Assembly: GCA_001942415.1 (NCBI GenBank)
Contig: MKJX01000173.1
Span: 1 to 64,000 of the forward strand
DNA length: 64,000 bases
Source of the DNA: Pseudonocardia sp. CNS-139
GTDB taxonomy: Bacteria; Actinomycetota; Actinomycetes; Mycobacteriales; Pseudonocardiaceae
Direction: 5' to 3'
Made by a program: the position numbers and the translations under genes. Positions 21,243 through 30,179 of the stretch are shown piece by piece. Each line of letters starts with the position of its first letter. The stretch's first letter is position 1. The notes beneath the pieces were generated by a model. The model did not search any database. It was not told the DNA's origin and saw only the letters and a list, made by a program, of their open reading frames with translations.

Positions 21243-22594
21243 CAGACGGTCTCCTTCTCCCCGGCCGGGGCGGCCGGGCCGGTCGCGGGCGCGATCTCGG
21301 TGCGGCTCACGCCGACCCCGCGCACCAGGCCGAGCTTCCCGGCCACCACGTACAGCACGAACGCGGCGACCAGGGAGTTGATGCTGGGCAGGCCCCACGT
21401 CACGAACTGCCCGATGAGCGCGGCGGCCACCCAGATCACCAGCGTGGCCGGCACCCAGGTCGGCGCCGTCTCGGGCAGCGTGCCCGCGGCGCGCGAGCGT
21501 TCGAGGTCGCCGCGCCACGTCTTCACCACGAAGTACTCCGCGACCATGATCCCGGCGATCGGCGGGAACGCCACGCCCAGCAGCGTCAGGAACCCGATGA
21601 AGCTGTCGAGGATGCCGCCCGCGGCCAGCAGGCTGCCGACCACGCCGAGCACCAGCGTCACCAGGCCGCGGTTGACGCGGCGGCCGAACACCGTGCCGAC
21701 GAAGTTCACGACGCCCAGTCCGGAGCTGTAGAGGTTCCAGTCGTTGATCTTGAGCGTGCCCAGGATGATGACGAGCGTCCCGACCCAGCCGACCGAGGAC
21801 GTCACGATCGTGATGATGTCGTCGGAGCGGATCGCGTGCGCGAGCAGCACGCCGGACATGCCGATCAGGTACTCGCCGATCGTGAACCCGACGACCGTCT
21901 GCTTCACGACGTCGGCCGACGACCGGTTGAAGCGCGTCATGTCCGGGGTGATCACCGCGCCGACGATGAACCCGCCCGCCACCAGCGTGGTGCCCTGCAG
22001 CAGCGAGATGGCCGGGCCCGCGGGCTCGGACGCGACGAGCGCGCCGACGTCGTGCCCGATCAGCTCGCTGCCGATCGACCAGGCCACGAGCAGCACGAAC
22101 GCCGGCACCGTGAGGTAGGCGACCCACTTCATCGACGCGAAGCCCCAGAGCACGATGAACGTCACCGCGAGGCCGAACAGCAGCGACCACACCCAGACCG
22201 GCAGCACCCCGACCAGGCTGGAGAGGCCCTCCGCCGACACCCCGGACTGGATGCCGAACCAGCCGATCAGCGAGATCCCGATCGCGACGCCGACCACCGC
22301 GCTGCCGCCCTGCCCGAAGCCCGTCCAGCGGGCCAGCATCGAGGTCTGCAGGCCCTCGCGGCTGCCGATGATGCCGACCCCGATCGAGACGACCTCCAAT
22401 ATGACGGCGCCGAGCGTGAACGCGAGGAAGGCGTCCCAGAAGCCCATCCCGAACCCGAGCGTCGAGCCCAGCAGGAACTGGCTGAGCGCCGACACCTGCC
22501 CGAACCGCTGCACCGCCACGGTCCACCAGGAGTACCGGGCTTCCCGCGGCACCCGGATCAGTGCGTAGTCGTCGACTCCCACACCAGCGCTCAT
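21242..22594 (-). CDS. NCS1-type cytosine/purine permease-like transporter
   Basis: 450 residues in an intact frame with about twelve hydrophobic segments. The N-terminus YALIRVPREARYSWWTVAVQ, then RFGQVSALSQFLLGSTLGFG and GVGIIGSREGLQTSMLARW match the CodB-like cytosine permease branch of NCS1. TPDMTRFNRSSADVV is the conserved mid-protein block. Likely imports a pyrimidine, hydantoin or related heterocycle with a cation. GAGGTCGAGACC precedes the ATG at 22594. First gene of the minus-strand operon; its stop overlaps the next ATG by one base. Confidence 0.9.
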   Translation of the reverse strand: MSAGVGVDDYALIRVPREARYSWWTVAVQRFGQVSALSQFLLGSTLGFGMGFWDAFLAFTLGAVILEVVSIGVGIIGSREGLQTSMLARWTGFGQGGSAVVGVAIGISLIGWFGIQSGVSAEGLSSLVGVLPVWVWSLLFGLAVTFIVLWGFASMKWVAYLTVPAFVLLVAWSIGSELIGHDVGALVASEPAGPAISLLQGTTLVAGGFIVGAVITPDMTRFNRSSADVVKQTVVGFTIGEYLIGMSGVLLAHAIRSDDIITIVTSSVGWVGTLVIILGTLKINDWNLYSSGLGVVNFVGTVFGRRVNRGLVTLVLGVVGSLLAAGGILDSFIGFLTLLGVAFPPIAGIMVAEYFVVKTWRGDLERSRAAGTLPETAPTWVPATLVIWVAAALIGQFVTWGLPSINSLVAAFVLYVVAGKLGLVRGVGVSRTEIAPATGPAAPAGEKETV

Positions 22595-22640
22595 GGTCTC
22601 GACCTCTCGTCCGCCCCACGCGTTCGGTGCAACGTATGCG

Positions 22641-22659
22641 CTGGTCAAAGGACTGGTCA
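22641..22659 (-). promoter_or_regulatory. Direct repeat CTGGTCA in the divergent region
   Basis: CTGGTCA occurs at 22641-22647 and again at 22653-22659, a 12-base step, in the 152-base gap between the divergent permease and LLM genes. It is a candidate operator for the PucR regulator or an activator. No palindrome supports this, so confidence is low. Confidence 0.25.
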
Positions 22660-22732
22660 CGAGGCAGAGTGCCCGATACGGCGGGGCGGCGGTGCAGTGT
22701 GCACAGCCGCGACTTATCAGAGGTGTGCGGTC

Positions 22733-22738
22733 TAGGAT
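22733..22738 (+). promoter_or_regulatory. Leaderless -10 element for the LLM gene
   Basis: TAGGAT stands eight bases before GTG 22747, the same spacing as the TACCCT elements of recN and pyrG. It supports the GTG over the in-frame ATG at 22756. Confidence 0.4.
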
Positions 22739-22746
22739 TGCAGGTC

Positions 22747-23750
22747 GTGACCGGTATGCGCTTCGGAGTCTTCGTTCCCCAGGCTGGCGCCTCGACCTCG
22801 TCGGCATCGACCAGAAGGACCACTGGACCACCATGAAGGGCCTCGCCCAGCGGGCGGACGCGGGGCCGTGGGAGTCCATCTGGGTCTTCGACCACTTCCA
22901 CACCGTCGCCCGCCCCGACGGACGAGCGACCCACGAGGCCTGGACCCTCATGGCGGCCTTCGGGGCCGTGACCGAGCGGGTGCGGCTCGGCCAGATGTGC
23001 ACGTGCATGAGCTACCGCAACCCCGTCTACCTGGCGAAGGCGCGGCCACCATCGACCACGTCTCCGCCGGGCGCGTCGAGATGGGCATCGCGCCGGCTGG
23101 TACGAGCACGAGTGGCGGGCCTACGGCTACGGCTTCCCCGTCGCCCGCGAGCGGCTGCGGATGCTCGACGAGGGCGTCCAGATCATGCGGCAGGCCTGGA
23201 CCGAGGGCACCGCGACGCTCGCCGGGCAGCACTACCAGGTGGACGGCGCGATCGTCCGGCCGCTCCCGCTGCAGGAGGGCGGCATCCCGCTGTGGATCGC
23301 CGGCGGCGGCGAGAAGGTGACCCTCAAGATCGCCGCGAGGTACGCGCAGTACACGAACTACGCCGCGCCGTCGCCGGAGGAGTTCGCGCGCAAGTCCGAG
23401 ATCCTCAAGGGCCACTGCGACACCGTCGGCACGGACTACGACAAGATCGTCCGCTCCGCCAACTTCAACGTCTTCATCGGCGAGAACGAGGCCGACGTCC
23501 GGAAGCGGTTCGACGCCTACACCGCGCGCCTGGAGAAGTCGTCGGGGCCGAGGCGGCGGAGGCCTCGCTCGTGCAGCACAGCGCCAACCGGGCCGGCGCC
23601 GCCGTCGGCACCCCCGCGCAGATCGTCGAGAAGCTCGGCGCGCTGCGCGACCTGGGCATGACGTACGGCATCTTCAACTTCTCCGAGTCGGCCTACGACC
23701 AGAGCAGCCTGGAGCTGTTCGAGCGCGAGGTGGTCCCGCACCTGCGCTGA
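22747..23750 (+). CDS. LLM-class F420-dependent oxidoreductase, frame-broken
   Basis: About 335 residues after repair of four single-base losses (near 22790, 23040, 23095 and 23545). Family blocks: [93 protein letters not shown] and the C-terminal [18 protein letters not shown]. Luciferase-like TIM-barrel oxidoreductases of this class use F420 or FMN. Divergent from the hydantoin-type operon, it may add an oxidative step to the same pathway (inference). An in-frame ATG at 22756 is the alternative start. Confidence 0.82.
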
Positions 23751-23764
23751 CCCCCGCCGCCCGA

Positions 23765-23819
23765 TTGCAGCAAAGCCACCCCCATGCCGTGAGGCTGCGT
23801 CAGGGTGGCTTTGCTGCAA
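23765..23819. terminator. 17-bp inverted repeat downstream of the LLM gene
   Basis: Perfect 17-base arms TTGCAGCAAAGCCACCC (23765-23781) and its complement (23803-23819) around a 21-base loop. There is no T tract. It lies between the LLM stop and xerD, so it may end transcription or be a dispersed palindromic element. Confidence 0.6.
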
Positions 23820-23870
23820 CTCGCGGCGTGGCATCCCGCGCCGGGTGGGCGGGTGCGGGAGGATCCCGCG

Positions 23871-24785
23871 ATGGGTGCGCGGCCGGGGGACGTCGTCGAG
23901 GCGTTCCTGCACCACCTGGCCGTCGAGCGGGGAGCGCGGCCAACACGCTGGCCGCGTACCGCGCCGACCTCGCGCGCTACCTCGCCCACCTCGCCGCCCG
24001 CGGCCTCGACGACCTCGCCGCGGTACAGGAGGCCGACGTCGCCGCGTTCGTCCCGGCGCTGCGCAGCCCCCCGCTGAACCTCGCGGCGTCCTCCGCGGCG
24101 CGGGCGCTCGCGGCAGTGCGGGGGCTGCACCGGTTCGCCGTGCGCGACGGGCTCGTCCCCGACGACGTCGCGCGCGAGGTCGCCCCGCCCACGCTGCCGG
24201 CCCGCCTGCCCCGCGCGCTCACCGTGGACGAGGTGGAGCAGCTGCTCGCCGGCTGCATCGGCGACGGGCCCGCGGCGCTGCGCGACCGGGCGCTGCTGGA
24301 GCTGCTCTACTCCACGGGCGCGCGCATCTCCGAGGCCGTCGGGATCGACCGCGACGACCTCGACCCCGACAACCGCACGGTGCTGCTGCGCGGCAAGGGC
24401 GGCAAGCAGCGGATCGTGCCCGTCGGGCGGCCCGCGCTCGCGGCCGTCGACGCCTACCTGGTGCGGGCCCGCCCGCCGCTCGCCGCCCGCGGCCGGGGGA
24501 GCGCCGCGCTGCTGCTCACGCCCGCGGCGCCCGGCTGTCGCGGCAGAGCGCCTGGCACGCGCTGCGCGGCGCGGCCGACGCCGCCGGGCTCACGGCCGAC
24601 GTCTCCCCGCACACGCTGCGGCACTGCTTCGCCACCCACCTGCTGGCCGGGGGCGCGGACGTGCGGGTGGTGCAGGAGCTGCTCGGCCATGCGTCGGTGA
24701 CGACAACCCAGTCTACACGCACGTCACGGTCGACACCCTCCGAGAGGTCTACGCGACGACCCACCCCCGCGCGAGGGCCCGCTAG
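23871..24785 (+). CDS. xerD: Tyrosine recombinase XerD
   Basis: Resolves chromosome dimers at dif with XerC. The N-terminal SAM-like domain is [12 protein letters not shown] / [20 protein letters not shown]. Catalytic residues visible: Arg in [12 protein letters not shown], Lys in [11 protein letters not shown], His-x-x-Arg in [17 protein letters not shown], and GHASVTTTQ followed by the Tyr codon in TACACGCACGTC. Three single-base losses (near 23937, 24522, 24711) split it; the last removes the frame just before the catalytic tyrosine. Repaired length is 305 residues, normal for XerD. It keeps its place before parA-scpAB. Confidence 0.92.
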
Positions 24786-24862
24786 CCCGACCTCGCAGCC
24801 CGTCGCGCGTCCTCGCAGCGCGTCGACGGGCTGCGACGAGGCGCCGCGTGCTGCGAGGTCGG
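24786..24862. repeat. Intergenic palindrome family C, copy 1
   Basis: About 77 bases starting CCCGACCTCGCAGCC right after the xerD stop and ending GCTGCGAGGTCGG. The outer arms are complementary, and an inner CGACGGGCTGCG / CGCAGCCCGTCG pair also folds. A related copy follows aroH at 28608-28684. Likely a terminator-like dispersed element. Confidence 0.75.
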
Positions 24863-25039
24863 ACGACACGCCCGGCGCGGGGTCCGGGGGTTCGCACCGA
24901 CCGGGAGGTAACGTCGCCTTGTGGTCGGCCACCCTGGCCGGCCAGGGCGGCGGGGGCGCGTTGCCGGTCGTCCGCCGAGCCTCCTACGCTGCGCTGATCG
25001 GCCCGGCACAAGGGCCGTCCGCCAGAGACCGGAGACCGC

Positions 25040-25960
25040 ATGGACACGCCGCGGCCCTTCGCCCCCCGCCCGGAACCGCTCGACGAGGATCGGTATGACG
25101 ATCACGACGAACAGGACACCGAGCTGGACGAGGTCCCGGAGTCCATGGGGAGGCACCGCTTGAAGGTGCCGGACCCCGCTCCGCTGACCGAGCACGGCCC
25201 GGCTCGCGTCATCGCGGTCGCGAACCAGAAGGGCGGCGTCGGCAAGACGACGTCCACCATCAACCTCGGGGCGGCGCTCGCGGAGTACGGCCGCCGCGTG
25301 CTGCTGGTGGACTTCGACCCGCAGGGTGCGCTGTCCGTCGGCCTCGGCGTGCAGGCCCACGAGCTGGACACCACGATCTACAACCTGCTCATGGAACGCG
25401 GCGCGGAGATCGACGAGGTCATCCGCAAGACCAACGTCCCGGGCATGGACCTGCTGCCGAGCAACATCGACCTCTCGGCGGCGGAGGTGCAGCTGGTCAC
25501 CGAGGTGGGCCGCGAGCAGGCGCTCGGGCGGGCGATCAAGCCGGTGCTCGACCGCTACGACGTCATCCTGATCGACTGCCAGCCCTCGCTGGGCCTGCTC
25601 ACGATCAACGCGCTGGCCTGCGCCGACTCGATCCTCATCCCGCTGGCCTGCGAGTTCTTCTCGCTGCGCGGCGTCGCGCTGCTGATGGACACGATCGAGA
25701 AGGTGCAGCAGCGGCTCAACCCGGACCTCACGATCCTCGGCATCCTCGCCACGATGTTCGACCCGCGCACGCTGCACACCAAGGAGGTGCGCCAGCGCGT
25801 GCTGGAGGCGTTCGGCGACCTCGTGTTCGAGGCGGTGATCAACCGGACCGTCCGGTTCCCGGAGACGACGGTGGCCGGCGAGCCGATCACCACCTGGGCG
25901 CCCGGCTCCGGCGGCGCCGAGTCCTACCGGCTGCTCGCGCGGGAGGTCCTGCACCGGTGA
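25040..25960 (+). CDS. parA: ParA/Soj-type ATPase next to scpAB
   Basis: 306 residues. The deviant Walker [21 protein letters not shown] starts near residue 60 after a charged N-terminal tail; [13 protein letters not shown] and [16 protein letters not shown] are the A' and B motifs. This is the Rv1708-like ParA paralogue encoded upstream of scpA in actinobacteria, not the origin-proximal parAB pair. The intact frame ends in a GTGA overlap with scpA, suggesting a shared role in chromosome organisation. Confidence 0.9.
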   Translation: MDTPRPFAPRPEPLDEDRYDDHDEQDTELDEVPESMGRHRLKVPDPAPLTEHGPARVIAVANQKGGVGKTTSTINLGAALAEYGRRVLLVDFDPQGALSVGLGVQAHELDTTIYNLLMERGAEIDEVIRKTNVPGMDLLPSNIDLSAAEVQLVTEVGREQALGRAIKPVLDRYDVILIDCQPSLGLLTINALACADSILIPLACEFFSLRGVALLMDTIEKVQQRLNPDLTILGILATMFDPRTLHTKEVRQRVLEAFGDLVFEAVINRTVRFPETTVAGEPITTWAPGSGGAESYRLLAREVLHR

Positions 25961-26787
25961 CGGTCGTCGACGACGAGACCGCGGTCGTCGTGCCCGCCCG
26001 CCGGTTCCAGGTCCGGCTGCACAACTTCGAGGGCCCCTTCGACCTGCTGCTCCAGCTCATCGGCAGGCACGAGCTCGACATCACCGAGATGGCCCTGCAC
26101 ACCGTCACCGACGACTTCATCGCGCACCTGGCCGCGCTCGGGGACGACGCCGACCTCGACGAGACCACCGAGTTCCTGGTCGTCGCCGCGACGCTGCTGG
26201 ACCTCAAGGCCGCCCGGCTGCTGCCCGACGCCGAGGTCGAGGACGCCGAGGACGTCGCGCTGCTGGAGGCGCGCGACCTGCTCTTCGCCCGGCTGCTGCA
26301 GTACCGGGCGTACAAGCAGGTCGCGGGCATGTTCGTCGAGATGGAGGCGCGGGCGCAGCGCCGGTTCCCGCGTTCGGTGGCGCTGGAGGAGCGGTTCGCC
26401 GCGCTGCTGCCCGAGGTGCTGCTCGGCGTCGACCCGGAGGCGTTCGCGCAGCTCGCCGCGTCGGTGTTCCGGCCGAAGCCGCCGCCGACGGTGGGGATCG
26501 ACCACCTGCACGTCGCGAAGGTCTCGGTGGCCGAGCAGGCCGCGATCCTGCGGGAGCGGCTCGCGGCGCTGGGCCAGGCGACGTTCGCCGTGCTCGTGGC
26601 CGACTGCACCGAGCCGCTGCAGGTGGTGGCGCGGTTCCTCGCGGTGCTGGAGCTGTTCCGGGAGATGTCGGTGGACCTGGATCAGCCGGAGGCGTTCGGC
26701 GAGCTGACAGTACGCTGGACACCGCGTGCCGCCGGCCAGGACGACGGCCAGGACACCGCGCCCGCTCCCGAAGAACCCGATGACTGA
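25957..26787 (+). CDS. scpA: Segregation and condensation protein A
   Basis: 276 residues, kleisin partner of the SMC complex. FQVRLHNFEGPFDLLLQLIG (residues 12-31) and LDITEMALHTVTDDFIAHL are the conserved SMC head-binding N-terminus; the C-terminus FRPKPPPTVGIDHLHVAKVS and ELFREMSVDLDQPEAFGELT is the winged helix. GTG overlaps the parA stop. Confidence 0.93.
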   Translation: MTVVDDETAVVVPARRFQVRLHNFEGPFDLLLQLIGRHELDITEMALHTVTDDFIAHLAALGDDADLDETTEFLVVAATLLDLKAARLLPDAEVEDAEDVALLEARDLLFARLLQYRAYKQVAGMFVEMEARAQRRFPRSVALEERFAALLPEVLLGVDPEAFAQLAASVFRPKPPPTVGIDHLHVAKVSVAEQAAILRERLAALGQATFAVLVADCTEPLQVVARFLAVLELFREMSVDLDQPEAFGELTVRWTPRAAGQDDGQDTAPAPEEPDD

Positions 26788-27415
26788 CGACCGGACCCCG
26801 GACATCTCCGACCTCGCCACCGCGCTCGCCGAGCCGCCCGCCTCGGCCGACGCCGGGGACGCCGACACGGCCGTCCTCGACCCGGCCGAGCTGGACGCTG
26901 CCCTGGAGGCGCTGCTGCTGGTCGTCGACGCCCCCACGGAGGCCGACGTGCTCGCGTCGGCGCTGGGGCAGCCCGTCGCGGACGTCGCGCAGGCGCTGCG
27001 CCGGCTCGCCGAGCGGTACACGGCCGAGCGGCGCGGGATCGACCTGCGCCACGTCGGCGGCGGGTGGCGGTTCTACACGCGCGACGCCTACGCGCCCTAC
27101 GTCGAGCGGATGCTGCTCGACGGCCAGCGCGCCCGGCTCACCCGGGCCGCGCTGGAGACGCTGGCGGTGGTGGCGTACCGGCAGCCGGTCACCCGCGCGC
27201 GGGTGGCGGCGGTCCGCGGCGTGAACTGCGACGGCGTGCTCCGTACGCTGCTGACGCGCGGGCTGGTCCAGGAGGCCGGGGTCGACGACGCGACGCAGGG
27301 CACCCTGTTCCGCACCACCGAGCTGTTCCTGGAGCGGCTGGGGCTGTCGTCGCTGGAGGACCTCCCTCCGCTGGCCCCGCTGCTGCCCGACGTGGACGCG
27401 ATCGACGAGCTGTGA
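26780..27415 (+). CDS. scpB: Segregation and condensation protein B
   Basis: 211 residues with two winged-helix domains. An acidic N-terminal tail precedes LDAALEALLLVVDAPTEADV. Family blocks are GWRFYTRDAYAPYVERMLLD, LTRAALETLAVVAYRQPVTR, VRGVNCDGVLRTLLTRGLVQ and FRTTELFLERLGL. The ATG at 26780 overlaps the scpA 3' end by eight bases. It acts with ScpA and SMC in chromosome condensation. Confidence 0.93.
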   Translation: MTDDRTPDISDLATALAEPPASADAGDADTAVLDPAELDAALEALLLVVDAPTEADVLASALGQPVADVAQALRRLAERYTAERRGIDLRHVGGGWRFYTRDAYAPYVERMLLDGQRARLTRAALETLAVVAYRQPVTRARVAAVRGVNCDGVLRTLLTRGLVQEAGVDDATQGTLFRTTELFLERLGLSSLEDLPPLAPLLPDVDAIDEL

Positions 27416-28242
27416 CCCAACGACGTACAGGTGCGATGACTGAGCGACAGAAGACCGGGGCGAAGAGCCCGGCCGGCGACCAGCCCGACGGCGTGCGCCT
27501 CCAGAAGGTGCTGGCCCAGGCCGGCGTCGCGTCCCGGCGTGCCGCCGAGGAGCTGATCGCGGCCGGCCGCGTGAGCGTGGACGGGAAGATCGTGCGCGAG
27601 ATGGGCCGCCGGGTCGACCCGGAGACGGCCGTGGTGCACGTCGACGGCTCCCGGATCGTGCTCCGCGACGACCTGGTGTACCTGGCGCTGAACAAGCCCC
27701 GCGGGGTGCTCTCCACGATGTCCGACGACCGCGGCCGGCAGTGCGTCGGCGACCTCGTGGTCGAGCGCGGCATCGTCGACGAGCACTTCGACGGCGGCCC
27801 GCGGGCGCGCCTGTTCCACGTCGGGCGGCTCGACGCCGACACCGAGGGCCTGCTGCTGCTCACCAACGACGGCGAGCTGGGCCACCGGCTGATGCACCCG
27901 TCGTACGAGATCGAGAAGACCTACCTCGCCGAGGTGCCCGGGAGCATCCCGCGCGACCTCGGCCGGCGGCTGCGCGAGGGCGTCGAGCTGGAGGACGGGC
28001 CGGTCCGCGTGCACTCGTTCAAGCTCGTGGACGCCGTGCCCGGGCGCTCGATCGTCGAGCTCGTGATCCACGAGGGCCGCAAGCACGTCGTGCGCCGGCT
28101 GCTGGACGAGGTCGGGTTCCCGGTGCAGCGGCTCGTGCGCACCGCGATCGGTGACGTGCGGCTGGGCGACCAGCGGCCGGGCCGCTTCCGCAGGCTGACG
28201 CACCAGGAGGTCGGCTCCCTCTACCGCTCCGTGGGGATGTGA
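27412..28242 (+). CDS. rluB: RluB-type 23S rRNA pseudouridine synthase
   Basis: 276 residues from GTG 27412 (268 from ATG 27436). The S4 domain is RLQKVLAQAGVASRRAAEEL / GRVSVDGKIV. The catalytic domain has the Asp in FHVGRLDADTEGLLLLTNDG and ALNKPRGVLSTMSDDRGR. The C-terminus is IHEGRKHVVRRLLDEVGFPV. RsuA/RluB family enzymes modify 23S helix 89 uridine. GTG 27412 overlaps the scpB stop like the other starts in this run, so it is preferred. Confidence 0.92.
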   Translation: MTQRRTGAMTERQKTGAKSPAGDQPDGVRLQKVLAQAGVASRRAAEELIAAGRVSVDGKIVREMGRRVDPETAVVHVDGSRIVLRDDLVYLALNKPRGVLSTMSDDRGRQCVGDLVVERGIVDEHFDGGPRARLFHVGRLDADTEGLLLLTNDGELGHRLMHPSYEIEKTYLAEVPGSIPRDLGRRLREGVELEDGPVRVHSFKLVDAVPGRSIVELVIHEGRKHVVRRLLDEVGFPVQRLVRTAIGDVRLGDQRPGRFRRLTHQEVGSLYRSVGM

Positions 28243-28243
28243 C

Positions 28244-28606
28244 GTGGCCGTTCGCGCCGTCCGGGGCGCCATCCAGGTGGACGGCGACTCCCGCGAGCAG
28301 ATCCTCGAAGGCGCAGCGGAGCTGGTCACCACCGTGCTCGACCGCAACGAGCTGACCGCCGAGGACGTCATCTCGATCCTCTTCACGGCCACCCCCGACC
28401 TGACCGCGGAGTTCCCGGCCTACGCCGCCCGCCAGCTCGGCCTCACCGACGTGCCGCTGCTGTGCGCGTCGGAGATCGCGGTGCCCGGCGCGCTGCCCCG
28501 CACGCTGCGCCTGCTGGCCCACGTCGAGACGCAGAAGCCGAGGGCGGCCCTGCGCCACGCGTACCTCCGCGGCGCAGCCGCGTTGCGCACCGACCTCCCC
28601 CAGTAA
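28244..28606 (+). CDS. aroH: Chorismate mutase, AroH type
   Basis: 120 residues. AVRAVRGAIQVDGDSREQIL at the start and SILFTATPDLTAEFPAYAAR in the middle are the trimeric AroH fold signatures, with the active-site Arg in VRGA and Glu in TAEFPA. AHVETQKPRAALRHAYLRGA ends it. Converts chorismate to prephenate. It follows rluB by one base and precedes cmk. Confidence 0.92.
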   Translation: MAVRAVRGAIQVDGDSREQILEGAAELVTTVLDRNELTAEDVISILFTATPDLTAEFPAYAARQLGLTDVPLLCASEIAVPGALPRTLRLLAHVETQKPRAALRHAYLRGAAALRTDLPQ

Positions 28607-28607
28607 C

Positions 28608-28684
28608 CCCGACCTCGCAGCCTCCGGCGCTCCTCACAGCGCGTCGGCGGCCTGCGACGAGTCGCCGCGGGCTGCGACGTCGGG
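28608..28684. repeat. Intergenic palindrome family C, copy 2
   Basis: About 77 bases starting CCCGACCTCGCAGCC and ending GCTGCGACGTCGG, two bases after the aroH stop. Same length and outer arms as the copy after xerD, with more inner changes. Located in the 200-base gap before cmk, which otherwise shows nothing clear. Confidence 0.72.
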
Positions 28685-28806
28685 GGTGGTGCCGGGGGTG
28701 GTGCCCGCGTCCACCGGCTGCGCCGCCCACAAGGCATGATGGGCGGCGGCCCGCGGGACCGCGGGCAGGGGACGGGCCGTCGGCCCGGGGAGTCAGGGGG
28801 CAGGGC

Positions 28807-29511
28807 GTGACCGGGCGGCTGCACGGCGTCGTGGCGATGGACGGGCCGTCGGGCACCGGGAAGTCCACGGTCTCGCGCCGGCTCGCGGCCGCGTGCGGGG
28901 CCGCCTACCTCGACACGGGTGCGATGTACCGGGCGCTCACCCTCGCCGTGCTGCGCTCCGGCGTGGAGGCCAACGACCCCAAGGCCGAGCACGTCGCGCT
29001 GGCGGCGGTGGCGCTGCTGGAGTCCGGCACCGACCCCGACGCGCCGGAGATCCGGCTCGACGGCGAGGACGTCGAGCCCGAGATCCGCGGCCCGGAGGTG
29101 ACGGCCGCGGTGAGTGCGGTGTCGGCCGTGCCGGCCGTGCGGGCGGCGCTGGTGGAGCGCCAGCAGCAGCTGATCGCCGGGGCCACCGCCACCCACGGCG
29201 GGATCGTCGTCGAGGGCCGCGACATCGGCAGCGTCGTCGCCCCGGACGCGCCGCTCAAGGTGTACCTCACGGCCTCGGAGGAGGTCCGGGCCGCCCGCCG
29301 CGGCGCGCAGGACCGCAAGGCCGGGCGCACCGGCGAGCCCGGCGCCGTGCTGGCCGACGTCCGCCGCCGCGACCGGCTCGACTCCACCCGCAGGACGTCG
29401 CCGCTGCACGCCGCCGCCGACGCGCTCGTGCTCGACACCGACGAGCTCACCGTCGACGACGTGCTCGCCGAGCTGCTGCGGCTCGTACAGGACCGCGGGC
29501 TCGTCTCATGA
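28807..29511 (+). CDS. cmk: Cytidylate kinase
   Basis: 234 residues. Walker A MDGPSGTGKSTVSRRLA starts near residue 11, with YLDTGAMYRALTLAVL, VVEGRDIGSVVAPDAPLKVY and RRRDRLDSTRRTSPL as in bacterial Cmk. Phosphorylates CMP and dCMP. GTG 28807 is chosen because the P-loop follows at the normal distance. The stop overlaps the plsC ATG. Confidence 0.94.
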   Translation: MTGRLHGVVAMDGPSGTGKSTVSRRLAAACGAAYLDTGAMYRALTLAVLRSGVEANDPKAEHVALAAVALLESGTDPDAPEIRLDGEDVEPEIRGPEVTAAVSAVSAVPAVRAALVERQQQLIAGATATHGGIVVEGRDIGSVVAPDAPLKVYLTASEEVRAARRGAQDRKAGRTGEPGAVLADVRRRDRLDSTRRTSPLHAAADALVLDTDELTVDDVLAELLRLVQDRGLVS

Positions 29512-30179
29512 CCCGGCGGTCCGGCGGGGACCTGCCGCCGGGCGCCTGGCCGTGGCTGCACGACCTCGCCCGGTGGATCGGCACCTGGCTCTTCCGGCCC
29601 TTCTACCGCCTGCAGGTGCACCACCGCGACCGCATCCCGGCGGCCGGGCCGGTGGTGCTCGTCGCGAACCACAGCGCGTTCGTCGACGGGCCGCTGCTCT
29701 TCGGACTACTCGGGCGCCGCACGGTGTTCTGGGTGAAGCACGAGATGTTCACCGGGCCGGTCGGCTTCGGGCTGCTGCGCATCGGGCAGATCCCGGTGCG
29801 CCGCGGCGCGCCGGACCGGCGTCCTCTCACGGCCGCCGTGGAGGTGCTGCGGGCCGGCGGGCTCGTCGGGGTGTTCCCCGAGGGCACGCGCGGCGGCGGT
29901 GACGTCGCCGCGGCGCAGCACGGCGCGGCGTGGCTCGCCCGCACCACCGGCGCCACGGTGCTGCCGGTCGTCTGCCGCGGCACCCGCCGCCCGGACGGCC
30001 GGCGCCGGCGCTGGCGGCCCCGGGTGGACGTCTGGGTGGGCGAGCCGGTGGCCGTGGCGCGCGGTGGCGGCCGCGCCGGGCTGACGGGCGCCACCGAGAC
30101 CGTCCGGGCGGAGCTCGCCGGGATGGTCCGCGAACTCGACGGAATGCGTGACAGGACAGAGGCAGCACGTGAGCAGTGA
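29508..30179 (+). CDS. PlsC-like lysophospholipid acyltransferase
   Basis: 223 residues. Acyltransferase motifs are NHSAFVD (NHx4D) near residue 52, [32 protein letters not shown] and [10 protein letters not shown]. Likely a membrane-associated 1-acylglycerol-3-phosphate acyltransferase in phospholipid synthesis. The cmk-plsC-der order matches other actinobacteria. ATG overlaps the cmk stop, and the gene reaches into the der start region. Confidence 0.88.
   Translation: MTRRSGGDLPPGAWPWLHDLARWIGTWLFRPFYRLQVHHRDRIPAAGPVVLVANHSAFVDGPLLFGLLGRRTVFWVKHEMFTGPVGFGLLRIGQIPVRRGAPDRRPLTAAVEVLRAGGLVGVFPEGTRGGGDVAAAQHGAAWLARTTGATVLPVVCRGTRRPDGRRRRWRPRVDVWVGEPVAVARGGGRAGLTGATETVRAELAGMVRELDGMRDRTEAAREQ

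Noticed and set aside
12400..23870. Prophage or integrative element carrying xerD as its integrase
   Set aside because: The recombinase is the housekeeping XerD in its normal place before parA-scpAB, and no phage, transfer or attachment-site features are seen.
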